Origin: Actinomadura sp. CNU-125
GTDB taxonomy: Bacteria > Actinomycetota > Actinomycetes > Streptosporangiales > Streptosporangiaceae
DNA: 42,414 nucleotides
Direction: 5' to 3'
Assembly: GCF_001942465.1 (NCBI RefSeq)
Contig: NZ_MKJY01000562.1
Coordinates: forward strand, 1 to 42,414
Part shown: piece by piece, positions 26,857 to 34,350 of the stretch
Position numbering within the stretch: the first letter of the stretch is position 1
Layout of the letters: each line of letters opens with the position of its first letter
Translations under genes and position numbers: made by a program
Notes under the pieces: model-generated
The model's database searches: none
Seen by the model: the letters and a program-made list of their open reading frames with translations, nothing else
What the model was told of the DNA's origin: nothing

Positions 26857-27347
26857 TGTGTCCCTTTCCACGTGGGTTCGCCACATTTGCGTCGCGACAC
26901 TAGAGCGAAAACCCGGGCAAAAACGGATTCCTGCGTCGCTCGTTACTTATCCGTGATCACCCGGTGTCATGCGAGCGGCAACCGAACTTTCCCGATGAAC
27001 GGCCGAAAAGACACGAAGACCGCCGCAGAACCGGCCCCCGAAGACCATCGACGGCCCCCGGAGAACGCGACCACCTGATCAGGAGCAAACCCCCATAAAC
27101 CGCACCCTCGCCCAAATCCCGGAACTCGGAGCCAGCGCCAGGCCTCCGGCCCCCAGACCTCGAAGGCCGGAGCAGCTCCCGGAGCCGGAGACCCGAGACC
27201 GGGCCGGGGCGGAGCCGGAGGCGCAAGAGCCGAGGCCGGAGCCGGAGACCCGAAACCGGGCCGGGACAGAGCCGGAGGCGCAAGAGCCGGGGGCTCGGCG
27301 GCGGGGGCCTCGGACCGGGATGGGTACTGAAGCCGGGCGCAGACGGG
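26857..27347. other. 491-bp spacer without a gene
   Basis: The right half is GA/CC-rich low-complexity DNA with a tandem repeat (see 27182-27289). The left half is less GC-rich, with a CTCTAGTGT stretch on the minus strand that may hold the peptidase promoter. Open frames here are made only of Arg, Leu and Pro repeats and are not credible. Confidence 0.5.
27182..27289. repeat. 51-bp direct repeat, two copies, 57-bp period
   Basis: 27182-27232 and 27239-27289 agree at 48 of 51 positions; differences are three G/A changes. Each copy has GAGCCGGAGACCCGA near the start and GGAGGCGCAAGAGCCG at the end. A weaker partial copy lies just to the left (GGAGCCGGAGACC). It is beyond the 3' end of the thioesterase gene. 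Confidence 0.8.
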
Positions 27348-27785
27348 TCAGGAACGGGGGGCCAGGTAGCGGGTGATGAAGTCGCGCTCGTGGGGGGTGA
27401 AACGGCGCAGGCGGTTGGCGTCGACGTCGAACGCGACGAGCGTCGAGGTGGCCTCGGCGTAGACGTTGTCGTCGTCGCGTACCTCGTAGGCGAGCTTGAA
27501 CGACGCCGCGCGGGCCTCGGTCACCCACGTCTCGACCCGGATCGGGTAGACGGTCGGGAGCAGCGGCAGCCGGTAGTCGATCTCGTGCCGGGAGATCACC
27601 ATGCCGCGGACGGGCTCCTCGCCCTTGCGCACCGGGTCGCCGTGGAGCATCTCCAGGCGCGCGTCCTCCAGGTATCCGAGGAACTTGACGTTGTTCACGT
27701 GCCCCTGGGAGTCGATGTCCCCGAAGCGGATGTGGAACTCGTAGACGTGCCGGTACTCGGCCGGAGGCAGGTCGGTTGCCGTCAT
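27348..27785 (-). CDS. Acyl-CoA thioesterase (4HBT hotdog family)
   Basis: A 145-residue single-hotdog protein that would hydrolyse an acyl-CoA. The active-site stretch IRFGDIDSQGHVNNVKFLGY carries the catalytic Asp of the 4HBT type (D-x-x-G-H-V-N-N), and the central helix follows. VISRHEIDYRLPLL and ASTLVAFDVD-like strands (seen as ATSTLVAFDVDANRLR) complete the sheet. The acyl chain preference is unknown. It follows ettA after a clear terminator, so it has its own promoter in 27786-27868. Confidence 0.88.
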   Translation of the reverse strand: MTATDLPPAEYRHVYEFHIRFGDIDSQGHVNNVKFLGYLEDARLEMLHGDPVRKGEEPVRGMVISRHEIDYRLPLLPTVYPIRVETWVTEARAASFKLAYEVRDDDNVYAEATSTLVAFDVDANRLRRFTPHERDFITRYLAPRS

Positions 27786-27868
27786 GTCCTCGCCTGGGTC
27801 GATGGGGGTCGCTCGAACGGCCCGATGCTACCCGCGGCCCGTCGCGGCCCCGTACTGCGGGAGGTGAC

Positions 27869-27910
27869 AAAAAACGGCCGCCGCCACGCGCACGCGCGGC
27901 AGCGGCCGTT
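27869..27910 (-). terminator. Intrinsic terminator of ettA
   Basis: On the minus strand an AACGGCCGC/GCGGCCGTT stem of 9 bp, continued by 3 more after one mismatch, closes a GC-rich loop and is followed by TTTTTT. It starts 10 bp after the ettA stop. It is the only T-tract terminator I see in this window. Confidence 0.88.
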
Positions 27911-27919
27911 CGGAAACCG

Positions 27920-29584
27920 CTAGTCGCGCGTCAGCTTGCGGTGCGTGACACGGTGCGGGCGGGCGGCGTCGGCGCCGAGCCGCTCGATCTTGTTCTTCTC
28001 GTAGTCGGCGAAGTTGCCCTCGAACCAGAACCAGTTCGAACCGCCCTCCCACGCGAGGATGTGCGTGGCGATGCGGTCCAGGAACCACCGGTCGTGCGAG
28101 GTGATCACGGCGCAGCCGGGGAACTCCAGCAGCGCGTTCTCCAGGCTCGACAGGGTCTCGGTGTCGAGGTCGTTGGTCGGCTCGTCCAGCAGCAGGACGT
28201 TGCCGCCCTGCTTGAGGGTGAGCGCGAGGTTCAGCCGGTTGCGCTCGCCGCCCGACAGGACGCCCGAGGGCTTCTGCTGGTCGGGGCCCTTGAAGCCGAA
28301 CGCCGCGACGTACGCGCGGGACGGCATCTCGACCTGGCCGACGTTGATGTGGTCGAGCCCGTCGGACACGACCTCCCACACGGTCTTCTTCGGGTCGATG
28401 CCGCCGCGGCCCTGGTCGACGTAGGAGACCTTGACCGTGTCGCCGAGCCGCATGTCGCCGCCGTCCGGCTGCTCCTCGCCGACGATCATCCGGAACAGCG
28501 TGGTCTTGCCGACGCCGTTCGGGCCGATGATGCCGACGATGCCGTTCGGCGGGAGGTTGAACGACAGCTCGTCCATCAGGATCCGGTCGCCGAAGCCCTT
28601 GGTCAGCTTGTCGGAGACGATCACCGTGTTGCCCAGGCGCGGACCCGGCGGGATCTGGATCTCCTCGAAGTCCAGCTTGCGGGTCTTGGCGGCCTCCGCG
28701 GCCATCTCCTCGTACCGCTCCAGACGCGCCTTGCTCTTCGTCTGCCGCGCCTTCGGGTTCGAGCGGACCCACTCCAGCTCGTCCTGGAGGCGCTTCTTGC
28801 GCTTGGCGTCCTTGTTGCCCTCGACCTTGAGGCGCTCCGCCTTCTTCTCCAGGTAGACGGAGTAGTTGCCCTCGTAGGGGTAGCAGCGGCCCCGGTCGAG
28901 CTCCAGGATCCAGGTCGCGACGTTGTCGAGGAAGTACCGGTCGTGGGTGACGGCGAGGACGGTTCCCTCGTACTTGGCGAGGAACTGCTCGAGCCACTGC
29001 ACGCTCTCGGCGTCCAGGTGGTTGGTGGGCTCGTCCAGCAGCAGCAGGTCGGGGGCCTCCAGCAGGAGCTTGCACAGCGCCACGCGGCGCCGCTCGCCAC
29101 CCGACAGCTTGGACACCTCGGCGTCCGGCGCGGGGCACCGCAGCGCGTCCATCGCCTGTTCGAGCTGGCTGTCGAGGTCCCAGGCGTTGCGGTGGTCGAG
29201 CTGCTCCTGCAGCTTGCCCATCTCCGCCATGAGCTCGTCGGTGTAGTCCGTCGCCATCTGCTCGGCGATCTGGTTGAACCGGTCGAGCATCGCCTTGGTC
29301 TCGGCGACGCCCTCCTCGACGTTCTCCAGAACGGTCTTTTCCTCGTTGAGCGGCGGTTCCTGCTGCAACATCCCGACCGTGAAGCCCGGCATGAGACGCG
29401 CGTCGCCGTTCGACGGCTGTTCCAGACCGGCCATCATCCGCAGCAGCGTCGACTTACCGGTGCCGTTCGGCCCCAGGACGCCGATCTTGGCGCCGGGCAG
29501 GAAATGCAGGGTGACGTCGTCCAGGACGACCTTGTCGCCATGTGCCTTGCGCACACGCTGCATCGTGTAGATGTACTCGGCCAT
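27920..29584 (-). CDS. ettA: Energy-dependent translational throttle protein EttA (ABC-F)
   Basis: A 554-residue soluble ABC-F ATPase that acts at the ribosomal E site and gates the first elongation cycle by ATP/ADP state. Two ABC domains: the first with GPNGTGKST, LSGGERRRVALCKLLLE and LLLLDEPTNHLD; the second with GPNGVGKTT, LSGGERNRLNLALTLKQ and LLLDEPTNDLD. The linker and Arm contain EEGVAETKAMLDRFNQIAEQ, the EttA-type arm. The start MAEYIYTMQRVRKAHGDK at 29584 is the family start; an upstream extension has no family character. It ends in a strong terminator. Confidence 0.95.
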   Translation of the reverse strand: MAEYIYTMQRVRKAHGDKVVLDDVTLHFLPGAKIGVLGPNGTGKSTLLRMMAGLEQPSNGDARLMPGFTVGMLQQEPPLNEEKTVLENVEEGVAETKAMLDRFNQIAEQMATDYTDELMAEMGKLQEQLDHRNAWDLDSQLEQAMDALRCPAPDAEVSKLSGGERRRVALCKLLLEAPDLLLLDEPTNHLDAESVQWLEQFLAKYEGTVLAVTHDRYFLDNVATWILELDRGRCYPYEGNYSVYLEKKAERLKVEGNKDAKRKKRLQDELEWVRSNPKARQTKSKARLERYEEMAAEAAKTRKLDFEEIQIPPGPRLGNTVIVSDKLTKGFGDRILMDELSFNLPPNGIVGIIGPNGVGKTTLFRMIVGEEQPDGGDMRLGDTVKVSYVDQGRGGIDPKKTVWEVVSDGLDHINVGQVEMPSRAYVAAFGFKGPDQQKPSGVLSGGERNRLNLALTLKQGGNVLLLDEPTNDLDTETLSSLENALLEFPGCAVITSHDRWFLDRIATHILAWEGGSNWFWFEGNFADYEKNKIERLGADAARPHRVTHRKLTRD

Positions 29585-29785
29585 AATTCTCAAGCCTAGA
29601 GGGTCCGCGGCACCGCTTGGTCGCACTCGCCCGGACATCGGCCCCGGGGGAACGGCGGTACAGCGGTCATCGGACGAGGATGATCATGGTCCGGGCGCGC
29701 AGTCGCCGGGAGGGCGTCGACACTGCTCCCGTACTCGCGGCGACCCCTGCGCCGGGCAGGCGGTGCGCCGCGCGCGGCGGCGGCC

Positions 29786-30154
29786 TCAGGCCGATCGCAG
29801 GCAGAAGGGGTGTCCGGCGGGGCTGGCGTAGACGCGGCCGCCCGTGCGGGTTTCCGGGTCGACGTCGCCGGTGGGCCGCAGCCGGGCGGCGCCGGCCTCG
29901 GTGGCCGTGCGGTCGGCGGCCGCGAGGTCGTCGACGCCGAAGTCGAGGTGCATCTGCTGGGACGCGCCGTCCGGCCAGTTCGGGGAGACGTGTCCGGGGG
30001 CCGACTGGACGACGAGAACCGGGAGACCTGGGGCCTGGACGAAGTGGTGGGCCGGCGTACGGGTGATCGATCCGCCGAGCAGCCGGTGCCAGAAGGCGCT
30101 CTCCGCCTCGACGTCGGCGGCGTCGACGATCATGGATTTCAGAGTGATGGGCAC
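29786..30154 (-). CDS. VOC-family (glyoxalase/bleomycin-resistance-like) protein
   Basis: A 122-residue paired betaalphabetabetabeta protein. It begins MPITLKSMIVDAADVEAESA, has FWHRLLGGSI, the central QMHLDFGVDDLAAAD with a metal-ligand-like His, and ends GRVYASPAGHPFCL. Both repeat halves of the VOC fold can be seen. The reaction is unknown. I choose the GTG at 30154 because AGGAGA lies 5 bases upstream; an ATG at 30196 would add a short tail without fold character. It is divergent from a TetR gene across about 110-120 bp. Confidence 0.83.
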   Translation of the reverse strand: MPITLKSMIVDAADVEAESAFWHRLLGGSITRTPAHHFVQAPGLPVLVVQSAPGHVSPNWPDGASQQMHLDFGVDDLAAADRTATEAGAARLRPTGDVDPETRTGGRVYASPAGHPFCLRSA

Positions 30155-30222
30155 GGAAGTCTCCTGTTCTTCGTACCGGGCGGCGCCGATCGGCATGGGC
30201 GCCTCCGCCGTAACATGAACCC

Positions 30223-30259
30223 GACTCCGGAAACCATATACGCAAACGGAACCGGACTC
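30223..30259. promoter_or_regulatory. Possible TetR operator between VOC and TetR genes
   Basis: GACTCCGG (30223-30230) and CCGGACTC (30252-30259) are inverted with seven of eight matches, 21 bases apart. The AT-rich centre ACCATATACG may hold the -10 boxes. A divergent regulator/target pair makes an operator here likely, but the exact site is a guess. Confidence 0.3.
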
Positions 30260-30276
30260 ACCTTATGGAGGTCCTC

Positions 30277-30888
30277 TTGCCGGCATCACGTCCGCTGCGC
30301 GCCGACGCGCGTCGCAACCGCGAGGCGCTGCTGTCCGCGGCCCGCCGGGCGTTCCTCGGCGGCGACACCGACGCCCACGTGGAGGACATCGCCCGCAGCG
30401 CCGGCGTCGCCGTCGGAACGCTCTACCGCCACTTCGAGACCCGCGAGGCGCTGATCGAGGAGGTCTACCGCAAGGAGGTCGACGACCTGTGCGCCGCGCC
30501 CGCCGACCTGCTGGACCGGCACCCCCCGGACGAGGCCCTGCGGCGCTTCCTGCTGCTGCTCGTGGACCACGCGGCCGTGGGGAAGGGGATGTCCATCGCG
30601 TTGGAGAGCATCATGGCGACGGACTCACCGGTCTTCGATGACGCGCGCACCCGCATGGAGCACGCCCTCACCCGGCTGCTCGACGCGGGCGGCGCGGCCG
30701 GCACGGTGCGCGACGACGTCACCGGTTCCACCCTGCTGCGCGCCCTGGGCGGCATCTGCCGAATGCGCGCCACCGAGGGCTGGCTCGATGAAGCCCGGCA
30801 GATCACCGCCCTCCTCCTCGACGGCCTGTCACACCGCGCCCCGGAACGACCTGAACCGCAGGACGTCCGGCGCGGACCCGGTTCGTGA
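30277..30888 (+). CDS. TetR/AcrR-family transcriptional regulator
   Basis: About 203-207 residues. The N-terminal TetR helix-turn-helix is complete: LRADARRNREALLSAARRAF, then VEDIARSAGVAVGTLYRHFETREALIEEVY. The C-terminal ligand domain, with LRRFLLLLVDHAAVGKGMSI and LLRALGGICRM, resembles the SbtR-type group. The start may be the ATG at 30265 or, as I prefer, the TTG at 30277, since GGAGG (30267-30271) is 5 bases before the TTG but sits inside the ATG reading. It probably represses itself and the divergent VOC gene. Confidence 0.88.
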   Translation: MPASRPLRADARRNREALLSAARRAFLGGDTDAHVEDIARSAGVAVGTLYRHFETREALIEEVYRKEVDDLCAAPADLLDRHPPDEALRRFLLLLVDHAAVGKGMSIALESIMATDSPVFDDARTRMEHALTRLLDAGGAAGTVRDDVTGSTLLRALGGICRMRATEGWLDEARQITALLLDGLSHRAPERPEPQDVRRGPGS

Positions 30889-30979
30889 GCGCCCGGCCGA
30901 CACGATCACCCCGGATGGCGGTCTCGGGGCCGATGTAGCAGCCCATTGCCCGGTCGAACAGCGCCACCGGCCCCTCGGG

Positions 30980-32275
30980 TCAGGCCCCGGCGGCCCCGGC
31001 GGCTCCGGGGGCTTCGAGCGCCGGCAGGCACACCCGGTCGCGTCCGGACGACTTCGCCCGGTAGAGCGCGAGGTCGGCCGCCGCGAGCAGTTCGATCAGA
31101 TCCTCCCCGTGGGTATGGAAGAGCGCGACGCCGATCGACACCGTGACCGACACCGTTCCCTCCTCGGCGGGCACCGCCAGCCGCTTCATCCGACCTCGCA
31201 GCCGCTCGGCCACCCGGCACGCCTCGACCGTGTCGGCGCCCGGCAGCAGCACCACGAACTCCTCGCCGCCGAACCGCCCGACCACGTCGTAGTCGCGCAG
31301 CTGGTGGCACAGCGTGCTCGCGACGCCGACCAGGACCTGGTCGCCGACCAGATGGCCGTGGGTGTCGTTGACCCGCTTGAAGTGATCGATGTCGATCAGC
31401 AGCAGCGCGAGCCCCGCGTGCGTCCGCTGGGCGCGCGACAGCTCGGTGTCGGCCTCCCGCTGCCAGGCCGCGGCGTTCAGCAGACCCGTCTTGGCGTCCG
31501 TCCGGGCGGCCGCCTGGAGCTGCTGGTGCATCAGGCTGCGCTGCAGCAGCATCACCGGGGGCAGCGCCACCACCAGCAGCCACGGCGTCAGCGCGGCGGT
31601 CACCGTCACCAGGATGCCGACGCACAGCTCCACCACGTCCAGGAGCAGGCTCTCGCGGTTCCACAGGACGTCGCGCCAGCGGCCCTGCGGGTTGGCCGCG
31701 TGCGCCGCGACCCCGACCAGCGCCGAGTTCACCACGGTGAACAGCGCCGCGCATCCCACCGCCGCCGCCACCGCGGGGCACGCCTCCAGCACCCACTGCG
31801 CCCCCGCGAGCGGTTCCGGCACGACGCGGTGGAACACCACCGCCGCGCAGGCGCCCGCCACACCGAGCGCCGACGCCACCAGCACCCGCCGGTACACCAG
31901 CGTGCGCTTCACCCGGAACTGCAGCAGCACCTGCAACGGAATGGGCATCAGCAGCGCGTACACCGGCGGCAGCAGCAGCGCCACCGGCAGCCACCAGGCG
32001 GACAGCAGGTCCCGCCCGACTCCCGCCGGGATCCCCAATCTGCGCGTCGCCTCGATGCACACCGCCCCGCAGGCCACGAGCGCCCCGAACGTCACCAGGT
32101 CGTCCGCGCGCCAGGAGGCGGTGACCAGCCCCGCGGCGAGGAGCGCCACGTGGACGGCGACGACCGCGGGCACGTACACCACGAGCAGGGACGGACGCCC
32201 CGGGATCGCCCTGCGCCTGGGCCTGCGGGCGAGTTCCCCACCACGGTCCTCGGCGGACGACTGCACTGCCGTCAT
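30980..32275 (-). CDS. Membrane GGDEF protein (probable diguanylate cyclase)
   Basis: 431 residues. After a basic N-terminus come six to eight membrane helices (about 28-255, for example VVYVPAVVAVHVALLAAGLV and WWLPVALLLPPVYALLMPI). A GGDEF domain then runs from DAKTGLLNAAAWQREAD to the end. The active site is GGEEF, and the product-inhibition I-site RDYD lies exactly five residues before it, as in active, feedback-inhibited cyclases. DIDHFKRVNDTHGHLVGD binds metal and GTP. It makes cyclic di-GMP from two GTP at the membrane. There is no EAL domain. It is a single-gene unit; the sensory input of the membrane part is unknown. Confidence 0.92.
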   Translation of the reverse strand: MTAVQSSAEDRGGELARRPRRRAIPGRPSLLVVYVPAVVAVHVALLAAGLVTASWRADDLVTFGALVACGAVCIEATRRLGIPAGVGRDLLSAWWLPVALLLPPVYALLMPIPLQVLLQFRVKRTLVYRRVLVASALGVAGACAAVVFHRVVPEPLAGAQWVLEACPAVAAAVGCAALFTVVNSALVGVAAHAANPQGRWRDVLWNRESLLLDVVELCVGILVTVTAALTPWLLVVALPPVMLLQRSLMHQQLQAAARTDAKTGLLNAAAWQREADTELSRAQRTHAGLALLLIDIDHFKRVNDTHGHLVGDQVLVGVASTLCHQLRDYDVVGRFGGEEFVVLLPGADTVEACRVAERLRGRMKRLAVPAEEGTVSVTVSIGVALFHTHGEDLIELLAAADLALYRAKSSGRDRVCLPALEAPGAAGAAGA

Positions 32276-32581
32276 CCTTCCCCCTTACACGCATCACGTT
32301 GTGTAATACGATAGTTGCAAGGTGTGCGGAAGGGGTGGGAAACAGGCACGTTCGGTAGGGAACATGAAACTGACCGTCGCGGAACCCGCCTCCGAACCCG
32401 CCGGACACGTAGCCGAGTACACCCCGCCGCGCACTTCCCGGGGAAGAAATCACCGCCGTGATGCGGCAACCGCCGCCGAAATCGGGTTCCAACACCTGCG
32501 CACGCCACCGCCGTAGAAGCGTGCGCCCCAGTATCGGGCACCCCGGTATGGAGACCCATCGCCTGAACGCCGGGCGGAAAA
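32276..32581. other. Spacer between the GGDEF and second TetR genes
   Basis: This 306-bp stretch shows no credible gene. Near the left end the sequence is AT-richer (GTGTAATACGATAGTTGC), probably the promoter of the GGDEF gene on the minus strand, and AAGGGGGAAGG lies directly before its ATG. The remainder holds nothing I can identify. Confidence 0.4.
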
Positions 32582-33145
32582 TCAGTCGGTCAGGATCCTT
32601 TCGGCCAGGTCGCGGGCGGCGGAAGCGGGAGCGGGGGCGGAAGCGGTGGCCCCCGCGGCGAGGGTGCCGTCGATGAGGAGCTGGAACTGGTCGGCGGCGC
32701 GGGCGGGGCGGGGGTGGCCCAGCGCGCGCAGTTCGTGTTCGAGAAGGTCGTGCACGCGGCGGCGGTAGTCGCGGGTGACGGCGTGCGCCGGGTGTTCGCG
32801 GTCGGCCAACCCCAGGTCGACGGCCAGGTAGCGGCAGCCGCGGAAGCCCGGTTCGGCGACGACCTCGCCCAGCCTGCCGAAGATCGCGAGTAGCCGATCG
32901 CGCGGATCGTCCCCGGCGGCGTCCATGGTGCGCCGGTAGTCGGCCTCGTCCTCGGCGGCGCTGCGGCGCAGCACCTCGACGATCAGGCCGGCCTTGCCGC
33001 CGAAGTGCTCGTACAACGAGCGGCGGGCCACGCCCGCGGCCTTGAGGAGGGCGTCCACACCGACGTTCACGCCTTCGCTGTAGAGCAGCCGCCCGGCCGC
33101 CTCCAGCAGACGGTCCCGGGGCCCCGGCTCGGCACCTGCGCTCAT
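32582..33145 (-). CDS. TetR/AcrR-family transcriptional regulator
   Basis: A 187-residue repressor. Helix-turn-helix: PRDRLLEAAGRLLYSEGVNV, then VDALLKAAGVARRSLYEHFGGKAGLIVEVL. The C-terminal domain includes GFRGCRYLAVDLGLADREHP, the TetR_C type often found in regulators of short redox operons. The ATG at 33145 follows GGAGGGTGAACTTC; an upstream frame extension has no family character. It is divergent from an NTF2-like gene across 87 bp that contain a symmetric operator-like element, and probably controls both. Confidence 0.88.
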   Translation of the reverse strand: MSAGAEPGPRDRLLEAAGRLLYSEGVNVGVDALLKAAGVARRSLYEHFGGKAGLIVEVLRRSAAEDEADYRRTMDAAGDDPRDRLLAIFGRLGEVVAEPGFRGCRYLAVDLGLADREHPAHAVTRDYRRRVHDLLEHELRALGHPRPARAADQFQLLIDGTLAAGATASAPAPASAARDLAERILTD

Positions 33146-33173
33146 GAAGTTCACCCTCCCACGGGTTGACGAG

Positions 33174-33216
33174 TAGAACAACTGGTCGATATACATCAAG
33201 TAGACCGATCATTCTA
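33174..33216. promoter_or_regulatory. Symmetric operator-like element between TetR and NTF2-like genes
   Basis: TAGAA-N5-GGTC-N15-GACC-N5-TTCTA: two nested pairs of inverted arms (5 and 4 bp) at identical spacing, all matching. It fills much of the short divergent spacer and is AT-rich relative to its surroundings, as expected for a promoter/operator. Confidence 0.45.
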
Positions 33217-33232
33217 TCTATCTGGAGTCTTC

Positions 33233-33631
33233 ATGTCGTTCCCTTCCACCACCGAGGTCATCGACCGCTTCAACCGGGCCTTCGTCGAGCGCGATCCCGA
33301 CCTGCTCGACGAACTGGTCGCGGAGAACTGCGTGATGGAGTCCGTCCAGCCGGCCCCCACCGGGGAACGCGTCGAGGGCCGCCGGGCCTGCGTCGCCTGG
33401 TGGCGGACACTCGTCGAGGACCGGGCCGGCCGGTTCGAACCGCAGGAGACCGTGATCGCCGGAGAGCGGGCCACGATCCGCTGGCACTACACCTATGGCA
33501 CCGGTCCCACCGACTGGGTCAGCGGCGTGAACCTCATGCACGTGCGCGAGGGCCGGATCGTCGAGGCGCTCGGCTACAGCAAGACCGCAGGCGACGTCCC
33601 CCTGGCCACAGACTCCCGGCCCAACGGCTGA
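33233..33631 (+). CDS. NTF2-like (SnoaL-type) protein
   Basis: A 132-residue cone-shaped alpha+beta-barrel protein. TTEVIDRFNRAFVERDPDLL and DELVAENCVMESVQPAPTGER are the typical first helix and loop, then ACVAWWRTLVED, ATIRWHYTYG and VSGVNLMHVREGRIVEALGY form the sheet. Members act as small enzymes or binding proteins; no catalytic residues can be assigned. The ATG follows GGAG with good spacing. The next gene, an alcohol dehydrogenase stub, starts 20 bp later, so this was probably a two-gene operon run by the divergent TetR. Confidence 0.85.
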   Translation: MSFPSTTEVIDRFNRAFVERDPDLLDELVAENCVMESVQPAPTGERVEGRRACVAWWRTLVEDRAGRFEPQETVIAGERATIRWHYTYGTGPTDWVSGVNLMHVREGRIVEALGYSKTAGDVPLATDSRPNG

Positions 33632-33651
33632 GATCAGCCGGAAAGAACACC

Positions 33652-33846
33652 ATGCGCCGCTACCACGTCGACGGCGGAGCCGTCATCGCCGACCTGTCGA
33701 TGAGAAATCACCCCTCTCCCGAGCCCGGCCCCGGACAGGCGCTGGTCGCGGTCCGACGACCGGCGACCGGACCCCATGACGGGTTCATGGGGACGGGGCG
33801 GTGCCCGTTCACGGCGGTCAGGCGGCTCTGGGTTCCTGGCCGGTGA
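33652..33846 (+). pseudogene. Truncated remnant of a medium-chain alcohol dehydrogenase
   Basis: 64 codons: MRRYHVDGGAVIADLSMRNH and PSPEPGPGQALVAVR look like the first 35-40 residues of a zinc-type quinone reductase/alcohol dehydrogenase (the pattern EPxPGPGEVLVRVRA). After that, at about 33,760, family character stops, and the frame ends inside the convergent ssb gene. The catalytic and NADPH domains are missing. I infer a deletion that joined the stub to the ssb region. The resemblance rests on a short stretch. Confidence 0.5.
33772..33792 (-). terminator. Hairpin 3' of ssb, no T-tract
   Basis: CCCCATG, seven-base loop, CATGGGG: perfect 7-bp stem about 25 bp past the ssb stop. It may terminate ssb and, from the other side, the truncated dehydrogenase unit. 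Confidence 0.45.
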
Positions 33847-34216
33847 GGGACGCTCTTCGGGTGTGGGTGAACTCGGCGGTGCCTCTGGTCAGGTCGTGGC
33901 CCACAGTGGCCGCCTCTATGTCGACGGCGGTGCGCCACTGGCCGTCGCGTTCGTACTGGCGGACGCGGAGGCGGCCGGTGACGATGACGGGGGTGCCGCG
34001 GCCGATCTGGGACGCCTGGACGTTGTCGGCGAGGGACCGGCGGCAGACGGCGTTCATGAACTGGGTCTCTTGATCGATCCACTCGCCGGTCTCCCGGTCG
34101 TAGCGGCGGGGCGTGCAGCCGACCCGCAGGGAGAGGAACGGGACGCCGTTCGCCGTGACCACGTACGTGGGGTCGGCGGCGGCCCAGCCGACGACGGTGA
34201 CGTTCGCTTCGTTCAT
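33818..34216 (-). CDS. ssb: Single-stranded DNA-binding protein (SsbB-like paralogue)
   Basis: A 132-residue OB-fold protein: NEANVTVVGWAAADPTYVVT, then FLSLRVGCTPRRYDRETGEW, FMNAVCRRSLADNVQASQIG and GTPVIVTGRLRVRQYERDGQ. It ends GQEPRAA and lacks the acidic DDDIPF-type tip used to recruit partner proteins, as in Streptomyces SsbB, a short paralogue with a role in chromosome segregation during sporulation. It probably serves a specialised process rather than being the replication SSB. The ATG follows GGAGG. It lies about 135 bp downstream of the second GTPase on the same strand. Confidence 0.9.
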   Translation of the reverse strand: MNEANVTVVGWAAADPTYVVTANGVPFLSLRVGCTPRRYDRETGEWIDQETQFMNAVCRRSLADNVQASQIGRGTPVIVTGRLRVRQYERDGQWRTAVDIEAATVGHDLTRGTAEFTHTRRASLTGQEPRAA

Positions 34217-34350
34217 GGTTGCCTCCGTGGTTCGTGCGTTGATTCCACGGTGGCGCGGCGCGGGCGAGGTCGGAAGAGAAAACCCGGCCTGTGGATAACT
34301 TCGGTCGGTCGCCGCACCCGTGCGGATCGCCGGGGCGGCGGCCGTCCGGT

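Noticed and set aside
26957..27283. Minus-strand frame of Arg/Leu/Pro repeats
   Set aside because: Product of the GA/CC-rich repeat; no start signal or family character.
27079..27870. Long alternative minus-strand frame across the thioesterase
   Set aside because: It is out of frame with the hotdog motifs and extends into the low-complexity repeat.
30906..33212. Minus-strand frame spanning the GGDEF and TetR genes
   Set aside because: It crosses two genes in a wrong frame and has no recognisable domain.
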